Positions 1 through 8,570 of a stretch of DNA of 18,527 nt are shown here, piece by piece; positions within the stretch are counted from its first letter, which is position 1; each line of letters opens with the position of its first letter. The stretch is from contig JAABQE010000268.1 in NCBI GenBank assembly GCA_011391655.1, positions 1-18,527 on the forward strand. The letters run 5' to 3'. The notes beneath the pieces were generated by a model. That model had not been told where the DNA came from, made no database searches, and saw only the letters and a list, made by a program, of their open reading frames with translations. The position numbers and the translations under genes are program-made. The DNA comes from Hydrogenophilales bacterium. GTDB lineage: Bacteria > Pseudomonadota > Gammaproteobacteria > Burkholderiales > Thiobacillaceae.

Positions 1-1014
1 GGGTTCTCGGGCGGCAACATGGAGCGACCAAGGCTCAAGGCTCTGCTCGCCGATGTGGAGGCCGGCATGGTCGATATCATCGTGCTCTACAAGGTCGACC
101 GCCTGACCCGCAGCCTGGCAGACTTTGCCAAGATCGTAGAACGGCTCGATACCAAGGGCGCCAGTTTCGTGTCGGTCACCCAGGCGTTCAACACCACGAC
201 CAGCATGGGCAGGCTCACCCTTAACGTGCTGCTCTCGTTCGCCCAGTTCGAGCGCGAGGTGACCGGCGAACGCATCCGAGACAAGATTGCCGCCTCCAAG
301 CGCAAGGGGCTGTGGATGGGTGGTCCCGTGCCACTGGGCTACCAGGTGGTCGATCGCAAGCTGGTGCCCGTCCCTGAAGAGGCAGAACGGGTCCGGACCA
401 TCATGCGGCGCTATCTCGAAACGCAGTCAGTGCCAGCGCTATTGGTGCGGCTGAAGTCCGAAGGCGTGCTGACCAAGGTGCAGATCCTGACCAGCACCGG
501 GTACCGCGGTGGCATTCCGTTCTCCCGAGGCAGCCTCTACCACCTGCTCCAGAACCCGGTCTATCGCGGCAAGATCGTCCACAAGGGCCAAGCCTACGAC
601 GGTGAGCACGAGGCTATCGTTGACGAGCAGTTGTGGGACCAGGTTCAGCACCGCCTTCGCGAGAATGCTCCAGACCGGAAGCGGCCAGACAACGCTCCCC
701 AGCGTGCACTTTTGCAGGGGCTGATGTTCGATCCAGAGGGGCGACCGATGGTGCCAACCTACGGGTCCAACGGCACTCGGCGCTACACCTACTATGTTAC
801 GCGCAAGGACCTAGCCCGCAAGGGTGATCCCAGGCCCACGCGGTTCAGGCGGGGCCAGGTCGAGAGCCAAGTCACGAGCCAGCTGGTTACGCTGCTGAAT
901 GATGAGCATGCGCTGCGCCGGTTGTCAGGCGCTACAGAAGGTGAGGCCTTGCAGACACTGTTCGAGCGGGCACGGTGGCTGGCGCAGGATCTTGCGCGCC
1001 CAGAACACGCCTAA
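1..1014 (+). CDS. Large serine recombinase, 5'-partial and truncated by an in-frame stop
   Basis: The frame is open from base 1, so the gene begins upstream of the window; the ATG at 19 is internal. Seen: the second half of a serine resolvase catalytic domain (YKVDRLTRSLADFAKIVE, then TTTSMGRLTLNVLLSFAQFE and RE.TGERIRDKIAASK), then the 'recombinase' domain (GGPVPLGY, a YHLLQNPVYRGKIVH block, HEAIVDEQLWD). A beta-ribbon-like segment (GLMFDPEGRPMVPTY...RRYTYYV) lacks the zinc cysteines found in many relatives. The catalytic serine would lie left of the window. This family performs site-specific DNA integration and excision for phages, ICEs and integrative elements. The stop TAA at 1012-1014 falls before the C-terminal part, which continues in the same frame to 1479, so the protein is probably truncated and perhaps inactive. 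Recombinase identity is very sure; functionality is doubtful. Confidence 0.9.
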   Translation, partial: GFSGGNMERPRLKALLADVEAGMVDIIVLYKVDRLTRSLADFAKIVERLDTKGASFVSVTQAFNTTTSMGRLTLNVLLSFAQFEREVTGERIRDKIAASKRKGLWMGGPVPLGYQVVDRKLVPVPEEAERVRTIMRRYLETQSVPALLVRLKSEGVLTKVQILTSTGYRGGIPFSRGSLYHLLQNPVYRGKIVHKGQAYDGEHEAIVDEQLWDQVQHRLRENAPDRKRPDNAPQRALLQGLMFDPEGRPMVPTYGSNGTRRYTYYVTRKDLARKGDPRPTRFRRGQVESQVTSQLVTLLNDEHALRRLSGATEGEALQTLFERARWLAQDLARPEHA

Positions 1015-1479
1015 GATGCACTGCGCAGCTTCGTCAAGGCCATCCACGTGGGTAAGCAGGACATGCAGGTTGAACTGCAGCCGGCGGCTCTAGGTGCCGA
1101 AGGGCCGGTCACATGGTCCCATGCCATCCCGCGGCCAGCCAGCGGCAGGCCATTCCGCGAGGCGAAGCTCAAGATCGAGGCCAAGCGCAAAGATGATCGA
1201 TATGATGCTGATCTGGTCGCACTGATGGCCGAAGCCATGGAAGTGCAGCGCTTGGTGTTGCAATCGCCCGAACTCAGCCTCAACCAGCTGGGCAGGCGGG
1301 AAGGGCGGTGCCGAACCCACTTGGCTAGGCTGCTCCGCCTATCATGGATCAGTCCAAAGATCGTTGAGGCAATCGCAGCAGGTACCCAGCCCACGACGCT
1401 AACCCGCCGAGTGCTGCTGTCGGCATCGATTCCGCTCGCCTGGGACGAGCAAGAGCGGGAACTTGGTCTCGCAGTCTAG
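1015..1479 (+). pseudogene. Detached C-terminal part of the serine recombinase
   Basis: This stretch is in the same frame as the recombinase and is separated from it only by the TAA at 1012-1014. It reads on without a break as DALRSFVKAIHVGKQDMQVE, the typical strand-rich segment that follows the coiled region. It ends in the family's C-terminal helix-turn-helix tail (LSLNQLGRREG, HLARLLRLSWISPKIVEAI, LTRRVLLSASIPLAWDEQ, ELGLAV). The natural end at 1477-1479 looks intact. An internal GTG at 1048 could give a 143-aa product, but no good ribosome-binding site is visible. The simplest reading is one nonsense mutation in a single gene covering 1-1479. Re-initiation to give a separate DNA-binding polypeptide cannot be excluded. 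Confidence 0.8.
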
Positions 1480-1538
1480 CCGCTGCAAACCCGCCGAACT
1501 GAGGTGAAGCCGGGAACTTTCGAGGAGAGATTCCGGCT

Positions 1539-1569
1539 CTTTCTCGGCCGAAAATCCAGGCCGAGAGAG
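1539..1569. terminator. Strong hairpin between recombinase and tRNA-Leu
   Basis: Arms CTTTCTCGGCC (1539-1549) and GGCCGAGAGAG (1559-1569) pair over 11 bp with one G-T pair and a 9-nt loop. The hairpin lies 59 bp after the recombinase stop and 113 bp beyond the 3' end of the oppositely oriented tRNA-Leu. It could end transcription from both sides. No T-run follows on either strand, so intrinsic termination is only a suggestion. Confidence 0.45.
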
Positions 1570-1681
1570 CGGTCTCTGACCACAAGCCGAGCGCCGTGAC
1601 GCCGCAAAGCCACGGTATTCCGGGGAATTTTTGGAGATAGCGCAGTCAGGGTCCCGCTCTCGGGTTCACCCATGTACTGCG

Positions 1682-1768
1682 TGGTGCGGCCAAGAAGACT
1701 CGAACTTCCACGGCCTTTCGGCCACAACGACCTCAACGTTGCGCGTCTACCAATTCCGCCATGGCCGC
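1682..1768 (-). tRNA. tRNA-Leu (anticodon GAG)
   Basis: An 87-nt class II tRNA read on the minus strand. The acceptor stem is GCGGCCA/TGGCCGC with discriminator A and an encoded CCA (complement of TGG at 1682-1684). The D-arm contains GGAATTGGTAGA. The anticodon stem is CAACG/CGTTG around loop TTGAGGT, giving anticodon GAG (reads CUC, Leu). A long variable arm GTGGCCGAAAGGCCGT and a GTTCGAGTC T-arm are present. All arms pair well, so the gene looks functional. It lies between the broken serine recombinase and the acyl-CoA dehydrogenase. Confidence 0.97.
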
Positions 1769-1824
1769 ACACCAGGGAAATGGACGCCTGAGCGCCCTTT
1801 CGGCAGGAGGCGCGGGTAGCAGGG

Positions 1825-1867
1825 GTGGGCGGTGGGTGCAAGCCCTCCCGGCTTCCCCACCGCCCAC
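1825..1867 (-). terminator. GC-rich hairpin downstream of acyl-CoA dehydrogenase
   Basis: A perfect 12-bp inverted repeat (GTGGGCGGTGGG at 1825-1836, CCCACCGCCCAC at 1856-1867) encloses a second 5-bp stem (AAGCC/GGCTT). It begins 11 nt after the dehydrogenase stop codon on the minus strand, where a terminator would be expected, and insulates the tRNA-Leu gene. There is no U-tract, so it may act as a transcript 3'-end stabiliser rather than a classical intrinsic terminator. Confidence 0.6.
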
Positions 1868-1878
1868 GCCGCTACATC

Positions 1879-3099
1879 TCAGTTATATTTCCGCAGTTCG
1901 TTCTTGGCGATCGCCTGACGGTGCACTTCGTCCGGGCCATCCGCCAGTCGAAGGGTGCGCTGCCCGGCATAGCCGCTAGCGAGGCCGTAATCCTGGCAAA
2001 CGCCGCCGCCGCCGTGCGCCTGGATGGCATGATCATGGATCAGGCAGCTCATGTTTGGTGCCACGACCTTGATCATCGCGATCTCGTTGGAGGCTGCCTT
2101 GTTGCCCACAGTGTCCATCATGTAGGCGGCCTTCAGGGTGAGAAGGCGCGACTGTTCGATGGCGATGCGCGAATCGGCGATGCGCTCGTGCCACAGGCTG
2201 TGTTCGGAAATCGGCTTGCCGAAGGCGACGCGGCTTTTCAGGCGCTTCACCATCTTTTCCAGCGCACGTTCGGCGGCGCCGATGCTGCGCATGCAGTGGT
2301 GGATGCGGCCCGGGCCAAGGCGGCCCTGCGCGATTTCAAAGCCGCGGCCTTCACCCAGGATCATGTTCGACACAGGCACGCGCACGTTGTCGAGCAGCAC
2401 TTCGAAATGGCCGTGGGGCGCGTCGTCATACCCGAACACGTTCAAGGGCCGCAGCTTGGTGATGCCAGGCGCATCCAGCGGCACCAGGATCTGGCTCTGC
2501 TGCTGGTGGCGCGGCGCGGACGGGTCAGTCTTGCCCATCACGATGGCAATCTTGCAGCGCGGGTCACCCACGCCGCTGGACCACCATTTGCGGCCATTGA
2601 CGACATATTCGTCACCTTCACGGCGAATCGAGGTTTCGATGTTGGTGGCGTCGGACGAGGCGACGGCAGGCTCCGTCATCAGGAAGGCGGAGCGGATTTC
2701 ACCGGCCATCAGCGGCTTCAGCCAGCGCTGCTTCTGCTCTTCGGTGCCATAGGTGCGCAGCACTTCCATGTTGCCGGTGTCGGGCGCAGAGCAGTTGAAT
2801 ACTTCGGACGACCAGCCGGCGCGGCCCATTTCCTCAGCCAGCGGCGCATATTCCAGATTGGTCAGGCCGGGGCCCTTCCATTCACCGGTGTCGTGATCAC
2901 AGATATTCAGGAACAGGTTCCACAGGCCGGCGGCGCGTGCCTTGGGCTTCAGTTCCTCGATAACTGGCAGCACCTTCCAGCGATCGCCTTCCATCACTTC
3001 GCGGTGATAGCGCTCCTCGTTGGGATAGATATGTTCGTCCATGAAGGCGCGCAGCTGTTCGATCAGGCCCTTGGTCTTGTCGCTATATTCAAAATGCAT
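1879..3099 (-). CDS. Acyl-CoA dehydrogenase (ACAD10/11-like)
   Basis: A 406-aa flavoenzyme that would oxidise an acyl-CoA to the 2-enoyl-CoA, passing electrons from FAD to ETF. Seen in order: a helical N-terminal domain ([35 protein letters not shown]); the flavin/substrate motif [16 protein letters not shown] and GRKWWSSG in the beta domain; and the C-terminal helices ([38 protein letters not shown]). It closes with [11 protein letters not shown] at about residues 383-393, the block that in this subfamily replaces the usual YEGT of classical enzymes. Length is typical. The ATG is preceded by an AAGGGGAAGG stretch, a good ribosome-binding site. It is transcribed alone, divergent from the secreted protein at 3312. 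The CoA chain length is unknown. Confidence 0.95.
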   Translation of the reverse strand: MHFEYSDKTKGLIEQLRAFMDEHIYPNEERYHREVMEGDRWKVLPVIEELKPKARAAGLWNLFLNICDHDTGEWKGPGLTNLEYAPLAEEMGRAGWSSEVFNCSAPDTGNMEVLRTYGTEEQKQRWLKPLMAGEIRSAFLMTEPAVASSDATNIETSIRREGDEYVVNGRKWWSSGVGDPRCKIAIVMGKTDPSAPRHQQQSQILVPLDAPGITKLRPLNVFGYDDAPHGHFEVLLDNVRVPVSNMILGEGRGFEIAQGRLGPGRIHHCMRSIGAAERALEKMVKRLKSRVAFGKPISEHSLWHERIADSRIAIEQSRLLTLKAAYMMDTVGNKAASNEIAMIKVVAPNMSCLIHDHAIQAHGGGGVCQDYGLASGYAGQRTLRLADGPDEVHRQAIAKNELRKYN

Positions 3100-3240
3100 G
3101 ACGCACCTTCCCCTTGATGGATTTTTCGATGTTGCGACCTGCAGGCTGTCACGCCCCAGCCGGTTTGGCCACTGGTAAAAAGGAAAGAGCGGGCGATTGC
3201 GCGGGCCGGCATTTGTTGCGTCGCGATGCGCGCCGGTGAT

Positions 3241-3270
3241 TTGTCGCCAATCTCTGTCTGGCGGTGATAC
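3241..3270 (+). promoter_or_regulatory. Candidate sigma-70-type promoter for the 3312 gene
   Basis: TTGTCG (3241-3246) and TGATAC (3265-3270) are separated by 18 bp and lie 42 bp upstream of the chosen ATG at 3312. They sit in the 212-bp divergent spacer between the acyl-CoA dehydrogenase (start 3099) and the secreted protein. The match is reasonable but was made by eye. No clear operator was seen in the spacer. Confidence 0.35.
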
Positions 3271-3311
3271 ACAGGCCGACCAGAGGCGTGCAGCAAGCCA
3301 GGAGACGGCAC

Positions 3312-4544
3312 ATGAGGCAATCGGGTGAGCAGGGCGCTCGACAGGCTGCGTTGATTGCGGCCGCGCTTGCGATGACTGGCACCATCACGGTGCCTGCAGC
3401 CGCGCAGCGGGCACAGACAGACGATGGGGCCTACACGCGCTATGAATTGCAGGCGCCGGCATCCCACAAGTTCCGCATCGTTTACGATATCACTGCGACA
3501 ACGGCAGGTGCGGCGACCTATTTCAATCCGATCCGTGCCGGTAGCATCGCCACCGACGAGCATGTGATCGATCGCGCCACCGGCAAACCGCTTGCCTTCG
3601 CCGAGGTCGGCGGGGCCGTCGCCCGCGCGGGCGGTGTCGGCAATGCGTCACCCGACAGCAAATATATTGCCGTCACGCTGGTGCGGCCAGTGCCCGAAGG
3701 CGGCGGCGCGCGCATCCGCATCGACAAGACCTATGAGGACGCCAAGAGCTACTACACCGACGGCGATGCCATCGTTTTCGATCGATCGCTCGGGATCAAA
3801 CGCAATAGCGTGGTGCTGCCGCCGGGCTATCGGTTGGAGACAGTCAACGTGCCGGTGCAGGTGCTGCAACAGGCCGATGGCCGCATTGCGGTGTCGTTCT
3901 GGAACGCCGCACCAGCACCAATGCCGTTGGTCATCCGCGCCGTGCCGACGCGCGCGCCGCTGCCGCGGGTATCGAGCATGGCGGCAAAGATCAGCGAGCG
4001 CGCCGCCCAAACCCGCGAGATCGTCTATTATCTGCGGCCGCCCGAAACCCACAGTTTCGACCTCACCCATGATTATACCGAAGAGCGGCCCAGCATCGGC
4101 GCCTATGTCAATATTGTTCGCGCCGGCAGCACCGTAGCCAACCCTTCGGCACGCGATCTGGATACCGGCGCGGCATTGGCCACCGAAATGGTGCGCGGTG
4201 CCGCGATCACGGCCATCGATCCACGCGCAACCGGCGTGACAGAGGCGACAACTGCAGTCGTTTTCCGCTTTCCCGCTGTGACGGAAGGCACAAGCCGCCG
4301 GATCCGCATCGCCGAGACCTACACTGATCCCGATCGCTATCGTCTGGTAGGCGACGAACTCGTCTGGCACCGTGCCTTCGGGCGCGCGGCCAATGCCGTC
4401 ATATTGCCCGCCGGCTGGGTTCTGACCAATTCGACGATCCCAGCCTCGATCAGCCGGACGCCTGATGGGCGCAGCAGGCTGGACTTCATCAATCCGCGCC
4501 CCGACGAGATTGACGTGGTTATTACGGCACAGCGCGCCAGATGA
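3312..4544 (+). CDS. Secreted protein of unknown function with two tandem copies of one domain
   Basis: A 410-aa protein that I do not recognise by name. The start at 3312 is chosen because AGGAG (3300-3304) lies 7 nt upstream and because it gives a clean signal peptide ([20 protein letters not shown], likely cleaved after AAAQ or PAAA, about residues 28-32); the frame is open further upstream. The mature part consists of two related halves, about residues 41-210 and 238-406. Matching blocks are [14 protein letters not shown] / [23 protein letters not shown] / [18 protein letters not shown] / [25 protein letters not shown] / [16 protein letters not shown], and [12 protein letters not shown] / [12 protein letters not shown]. 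The predominance of beta-type segments suggests a periplasmic or surface beta-sandwich pair. No catalytic motif or cysteine is evident. It appears to be transcribed alone. Confidence 0.85.
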   Translation: MRQSGEQGARQAALIAAALAMTGTITVPAAAQRAQTDDGAYTRYELQAPASHKFRIVYDITATTAGAATYFNPIRAGSIATDEHVIDRATGKPLAFAEVGGAVARAGGVGNASPDSKYIAVTLVRPVPEGGGARIRIDKTYEDAKSYYTDGDAIVFDRSLGIKRNSVVLPPGYRLETVNVPVQVLQQADGRIAVSFWNAAPAPMPLVIRAVPTRAPLPRVSSMAAKISERAAQTREIVYYLRPPETHSFDLTHDYTEERPSIGAYVNIVRAGSTVANPSARDLDTGAALATEMVRGAAITAIDPRATGVTEATTAVVFRFPAVTEGTSRRIRIAETYTDPDRYRLVGDELVWHRAFGRAANAVILPAGWVLTNSTIPASISRTPDGRSRLDFINPRPDEIDVVITAQRAR

Positions 4545-4649
4545 TCCGGGGAGACACGTTGCAGATTGTCGACGCAACGCTCTGAACTTTCGTGCACTTC
4601 ACGGCCAACGACGCTGTAGCCCGAACGCGACTGCCGTGCATCCGAGCTC

Positions 4650-4790
4650 ATGACCATACGTGCACCTGCTTTGATACTGCGGCGGGCGTTGTTCGTTGCT
4701 GCAGCAACCGGAACGCTGGCGGGGCTGATGGGCAAACTGCCGCAGGCGCGCCGACATCTTGAAACAGTCGCCAACATTACTGCGTGGTAA
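4650..4790 (+). CDS. Possible small membrane peptide (46 aa)
   Basis: ATG at 4650 opens a 46-residue frame with a positively charged start (MTIRAPALILRR), one hydrophobic stretch (ALFVAAATGTLAGLMG) and a polar tail ending in NITAW. The shape resembles a single-pass small membrane protein or a signal peptide whose mature part was lost. No good ribosome-binding site is visible and codon usage is not strongly biased, so it may be chance or a relic. Confidence 0.25.
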   Translation: MTIRAPALILRRALFVAAATGTLAGLMGKLPQARRHLETVANITAW

Positions 4791-5113
4791 CGTGTGATCC
4801 GGGCCCCTCTGGCAGCGCAGCAGCGCTGTGATGTCGGATCGCATCCCCCCTTGACTGCCGGTCAGCCCATCGCTGGCCGACAGCGAAGCACAGGATGACG
4901 ATCATGCGTTTATGACCTTGCTGCTGGCGTTCACCATGGCCGCCAGCAGTCTTGCTGTCCCAGTTGCTGCGTTCGGCATTGCGCGCAGCTCAGCCCACAG
5001 CTCGCTTGCGAACTGAGGGCGAGAAGAGCCGGGCAACCAAATACTCTGCTTCAACACGCCTTGCCCGATGTTCACTGCCAGATCAGTTCGGCCCTGTCGC
5101 GCCGTCACCAGAC

Positions 5114-5130
5114 GCCGCAATGAATGCGGC
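5114..5130 (-). terminator. Small hairpin after the ABC/TonB operon
   Basis: GCCGCA (5114-5119) and TGCGGC (5125-5130) pair around a 5-nt loop, 13 nt past the stop of the last permease gene on the minus strand. There is no T-run, so it is only a weak candidate operon terminator. Confidence 0.3.
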
Positions 5131-5143
5131 TGCGCGCAGCAGG

Positions 5144-6397
5144 CTAGCCGCCGTCGGCCGGGCGCCAGCGCGGCACCAGCGCCAGATCGGCAGCGCCGAA
5201 CGCTTTGCTGTTGAACAGGTAGCCATAGTAAAATTCCCGCAGGCGGCGGTGATAGGTGCGGATGCGCTGCTGATAGGCCAATTGTGCCGTCACATCGGTG
5301 CCGGCCATCGCCGCCATGGCCTGCGCGACGCCCGCTGGCGGCAGCAGCCATCCGGCGGCGCGCGCCAGTTCGGCACGGCGGGCAATGCCGCGCTGATAGG
5401 CACTCGATTGGGCGGCAACGTGTAGATCGCCCAGATGCTGAAAGGCATAATACCATTTCCAGCTGAAGGTTTGCGGCACAGCAGCGCGGTCGGCATATTC
5501 CGGATAGACTAAGACGAAGCGCGCCATCGTCTCGCCCTTGGGCTTGTCCCAGCCGGCGTGGACTTCCTCGCGGTTTTCGCGGGCCATGGCGGCACCGTCG
5601 GGCACCGGCACAGCGGCGTTGATGGCAAGACCGGCGGCCGCAGGCACCACGAGTGTGAGGCTGAACCACAGCGCCGCAAGTGAGGCCGCGTTAACGGCTG
5701 ACGAGGCGGAACGGCGCGCAACCAGCAGCGCAATGACCGTCCAGAAGCCACAGATCAGCACCAGCAAGCCGGCAAAGGCCAATGCGCGAGACGGTGTAGT
5801 GCCGGACAGCGCAGCTCCCACGGCAAACGGCAGAAGCAGCGCCAGCAACACGCTGCCAGCGCGCACCACGATGCGCGGTGCCCACAGCCGCCTTCGCGCC
5901 GCGGGCATCGCCTCCAGCGCGAACAGACGCCCGGCCTCACGCTCACCGGACCAGAGATCATGCAGCACCGCGATCAATACCAGCGGCGCCAGATAGACAG
6001 CGACAAACGCCAGATCGAAACGACCTGGCAGTGCCAATTCGGGATTGGTAGCTTCATTTTCATAAAGCTGCCCTTCCAAGGCCGCCGCCCGCACCCTGAG
6101 CATGCCCGGCGCAATGTCCCGACCGCCCAGAGCAGCGAAAGCCAGATCAGAGGGCGCGTCCCACGTCGGCTGGAAGCCATAATAGGCGCCGTCACCGGGA
6201 TCGTGGACAAACGCTGCCAGCGCAGCCTCTTCCGCCGGCTGCCCGGCCAGCATGCGTCCTATGGCTGCCCGGTCCTGGGCGACGCTGGCCTGCCCAAGGG
6301 CCACCGCGGCAGCGGCGCAGACGGCTAGTAGCAGCAAGGCGGCAAGCGCCGCGCGGTTGCGGCCCAGCAGCCAGGCTTCACGGATCAAGCCGCTCAT
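5144..6397 (-). CDS. ABC-2 type permease, DUF3526-like (second permease of the operon)
   Basis: A 417-aa integral inner-membrane protein. The start is placed at 6397 because its ATG overlaps the preceding permease stop as ATGA, a sign of coupled translation; the open frame extends 21 codons further upstream. Seen: TM1 (LAALLLLAVCAAAAVAL), a roughly 100-aa extracytoplasmic loop, then four hydrophobic spans (VAVYLAPLVLIAVLH, SVLLALLLPFAVGAAL, LAFAGLLVLICGFWTVIALL, LWFSLTLVVPAAAGLAI). A large soluble domain follows (WKWYYAFQHLGDLHVA, REFYYGYLFNSKAFGAADLA) and ends abruptly at RWRPADGG. Its sister gene (6394-7836) has a final membrane helix after the equivalent region; this one does not, and a hydrophobic peptide is readable in another frame past the stop. 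A frameshift truncation is likely. It is last in the receptor-ATPase-permease operon. Confidence 0.85.
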   Translation of the reverse strand: MSGLIREAWLLGRNRAALAALLLLAVCAAAAVALGQASVAQDRAAIGRMLAGQPAEEAALAAFVHDPGDGAYYGFQPTWDAPSDLAFAALGGRDIAPGMLRVRAAALEGQLYENEATNPELALPGRFDLAFVAVYLAPLVLIAVLHDLWSGEREAGRLFALEAMPAARRRLWAPRIVVRAGSVLLALLLPFAVGAALSGTTPSRALAFAGLLVLICGFWTVIALLVARRSASSAVNAASLAALWFSLTLVVPAAAGLAINAAVPVPDGAAMARENREEVHAGWDKPKGETMARFVLVYPEYADRAAVPQTFSWKWYYAFQHLGDLHVAAQSSAYQRGIARRAELARAAGWLLPPAGVAQAMAAMAGTDVTAQLAYQQRIRTYHRRLREFYYGYLFNSKAFGAADLALVPRWRPADGG

Positions 6398-7836
6398 GCG
6401 GATTGCCCCGCGAGCCGCCGTGACGCCAGCCAGAACAGGCCGGCCACCGCTGCCAGCCATAGCGCCAGCAGGCTCAGCGCCTGCACGAGGGCAGCGGCGC
6501 GGATGGCTGGGGATGGCTGGGCGAAACGAAATTCTGGCATCGATTTCCAGAAACTGGCCGAGATGCGCGTGCGCCGGTCTGCGATTGGATCGTGGCTGCG
6601 GGCGCCGTCATCGGCGCTGGATACGGCCTGTGCCTGCAGGCGATTGAGGCGTTGCACCAGATCAAAGCGATAGGCTTCGGCCTGACGCAGAAATTCCAGA
6701 TGGGTCGAAAGATCGGTGGCCGAGGCCAGCATGGAGGCGCGGCGCACGGTGAGCGCCGGGCTGAACAAGCCCATCGTTGCCAACTGCGCCGACTGGTGCA
6801 TCTGGATGGCATCGGCGCGCGCGTCATAATCGGCGAACAATTTCGACGTCAGCCGTTCGCCCTCCATTGCCTGGATGCCGCGATAATTGACCGGCAGATC
6901 CTCCACCTTGCGCACGCCATATTGCTTGAGAACGCGGGCCTTGAACTTCGTGAAATAGGGATCGTTGGGATTGTGGCTATCGCCTAGTCGGCGCAGATCG
7001 GCGGCAATTGCGAACTCGGTATCGACCCGGCTGGGCAGGGGCGTGCTGACCCCGGCCCAGCCGGCAGCGGCGCGCGGCACCAGCACTACGACAATGGCCC
7101 AGGCGGCGATCAGGCCGACCAGCGCGCCTTGAGACGTGCGGGCCAACGCCGAAGCAGCGACGATGGCCAGCACCCAGATCAACAGATAGGCAGCATAGGC
7201 AAGCCCCGTGAGGGCGGCCATGCCGGCTGTGGCGGGCGCACCAGCCGCAGCCCACCCCAGCGCTGCCAGCGCCGGCAGCATGGCGAGCGCTGCGACAGCG
7301 CTGAGCGCAAGTGCCTTGCCGCCCATGATGGCCAGCGTGGACGCGCCATGCGCGCGCAGATTGCGCAGGCTGCCACTTGCCCGTTCGCGTACCACGCTGG
7401 CGAAACCTACGAACACCAGCAGCAGTGGCGCAAGGCTTTGCAGCACGAAGGCCGGCGTCAATTGCCCGAAGCGCAGCAGATCGGACGATTCGCGTGCCGC
7501 GCCAAAGGTCGCGCTGTTTTGCCGATGGCCTTCAAGGAACAGCACGGTGCCGGTGAAGCCATCCACGCCTGGATCAAACGCCGCCAGCGGCCCCACCGGG
7601 CGCAGCGCGTAGGTGCCATAATGCACCATGCGGTGGGGATGGCGATCGGGCTGTGATTTGAACTGCGCGTCGGTCGCCGCCTGTGCCGCCGTGCGGGCGG
7701 CCGCTGCGCCGGACATCTGCACGGCGGATGTGATGGCCGCGATGGCGGAAAGCAGCAGCAGCGACGCCAGACCGACCAGCGCCAGCCGGGACCGGAACAT
7801 CAGCCGCAGTTCCGCCGCAGCAATGGTGGTGATCAC
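6394..7836 (-). CDS. ABC-2 type permease, DUF3526-like (first permease of the operon)
   Basis: A 480-aa inner-membrane protein. TM1 (LALVGLASLLLLSAIAAI) is followed by an extracytoplasmic segment, then TM2 (FVLQSLAPLLLVFVGFASVV) with the ABC-2-like RERASGSLRNLRAHG coupling stretch. Next come TM3 (ALALSAVAALAMLPALAAL), TM4 (LAYAAYLLIWVLAIVAASAL) and TM5 (LVGLIAAWAIVVVLV). A long soluble domain of about 170 aa (NDPYFTKFKARVLKQYGV, FSPALTVRRASMLAS, HLEFLRQAEAYRFDLVQRLN) precedes the last helix (ALVQALSLLALWLAAVAGLF). This plan fits the NosY-like ABC-2 permeases with DUF3526 architecture. It overlaps the ATPase gene upstream and the second permease downstream by 4 nt each. The substrate and direction of transport are unknown. 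Confidence 0.88.
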   Translation of the reverse strand: MITTIAAAELRLMFRSRLALVGLASLLLLSAIAAITSAVQMSGAAAARTAAQAATDAQFKSQPDRHPHRMVHYGTYALRPVGPLAAFDPGVDGFTGTVLFLEGHRQNSATFGAARESSDLLRFGQLTPAFVLQSLAPLLLVFVGFASVVRERASGSLRNLRAHGASTLAIMGGKALALSAVAALAMLPALAALGWAAAGAPATAGMAALTGLAYAAYLLIWVLAIVAASALARTSQGALVGLIAAWAIVVVLVPRAAAGWAGVSTPLPSRVDTEFAIAADLRRLGDSHNPNDPYFTKFKARVLKQYGVRKVEDLPVNYRGIQAMEGERLTSKLFADYDARADAIQMHQSAQLATMGLFSPALTVRRASMLASATDLSTHLEFLRQAEAYRFDLVQRLNRLQAQAVSSADDGARSHDPIADRRTRISASFWKSMPEFRFAQPSPAIRAAALVQALSLLALWLAAVAGLFWLASRRLAGQSA

Positions 7837-8570
7837 GCGCGCGCTCCGGCAAAACCATCATGCAGGGCATTGAGATCAAAGCGCGGTGCGGTCGGACGCG
7901 CTGTCCATTCGTGCGCAATGCGCCCAGCCTGTATCAAGCCGATGCGGTGGGCGGTGTCGGCAGCGCCGAGCAGGTCGTGCGTGACCATCAACACCGCGAC
8001 ACCGCGCGCCGACAGGGTGCCCAACAAAGCGTGAAAATCCGCTGATGCCGCCGGATCAAGGCCGGAGGTGGGCTCGTCCAGCAGCAGCAGCGGCGTTTTG
8101 CGTAGCAGTGCGAGGGCAATGGCCGTTTTCTGGCGCATCCCCTTGGAAAAGCTGCCGGCACGCGCATCCCAGGCCGACGCGGCAAGGCCGACGCTTTCAA
8201 ACGCGGCCTCCACCTCGGCGCGCTGCCGCTGGGCGCCGGCCAGCTTCAGGAAGTATTCGACATTTTCCCGCGCGCTGAGATGATCATAAATCGCGACATT
8301 TTCCGGCAAATACGCGACCCTTGACCGTACGGCATCGGGATTGCTGGCCGGATCGGCGCCGGCCACGCCGAGTTTCCCGCTGGCACGGGTGAGAAAACCC
8401 AGAATGGCAAACAGCGTGGTTGATTTGCCGGCTCCGTTGCCGCCCAGCAGCGCGTAAATCTCGCCCGCCTCCAGCGACAGGCACAGGCCGTCCAGCACCC
8501 GCCGCTCCCCGCGGGTCACCACCAGATCGCTGATCGTCAGCGGTCGCGCCATGTCCGCTACGCCGCCCAT
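7833..8570 (-). CDS. ABC transporter ATP-binding protein
   Basis: A 245-aa nucleotide-binding subunit energising the two permeases encoded downstream. Seen: Walker A GGNGAGKST (residues 43-51), YLPEN in the Q-loop position with Glu instead of Gln as in NosF/NatA-type ATPases, signature FSKGMRQK (141-148), Walker B LLLLDEP (161-167), D-loop SGLD and H-loop His198. The first ATG shares one base with the receptor stop codon (TGATG), implying translational coupling; an alternative ATG six codons later (MARPLTISDL) is also plausible. The 3' end overlaps the first permease by 4 nt. The signature and Q-loop variants place it with ABC-2 exporters rather than FecE/FhuC-type siderophore importers. Confidence 0.95.
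   Translation of the reverse strand: MGGVADMARPLTISDLVVTRGERRVLDGLCLSLEAGEIYALLGGNGAGKSTTLFAILGFLTRASGKLGVAGADPASNPDAVRSRVAYLPENVAIYDHLSARENVEYFLKLAGAQRQRAEVEAAFESVGLAASAWDARAGSFSKGMRQKTAIALALLRKTPLLLLDEPTSGLDPAASADFHALLGTLSARGVAVLMVTHDLLGAADTAHRIGLIQAGRIAHEWTARPTAPRFDLNALHDGFAGARA

Larger units (their letters stand above)
4545..5143. other. Gene-poor stretch of about 600 bp
   Basis: No confident gene was found between the secreted protein and the permease that ends at 5144. Only short open frames occur, without the strong third-position GC seen in the neighbours. Candidates are a 46-codon frame at 4650-4790 (listed separately) and a 34-codon signal-peptide-like frame at 4912-5016. A small hairpin lies at 5114-5130. 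The right end may contain the eroded 3' end of the permease gene, because a hydrophobic peptide (ASLLRAAAFIAAS) is readable on the minus strand in another frame immediately past the permease stop. Confidence 0.5.

Noticed and set aside
1825..3117. Long plus-strand open frame (430 codons)
   Set aside because: Exactly antisense to the acyl-CoA dehydrogenase, which has full family motifs; the His/Ala-rich translation is typical of a GC-rich antisense shadow.
4912..5016. 34-codon signal-peptide-like frame
   Set aside because: No ribosome-binding site, no mature domain, and located in a stretch without coding bias.
4902..5669. Minus-strand frame of 255 codons extending past the permease end
   Set aside because: Most of it is an out-of-frame shadow of the permease; only the segment left of 5144 is outside known coding and it shows no recognisable domain.
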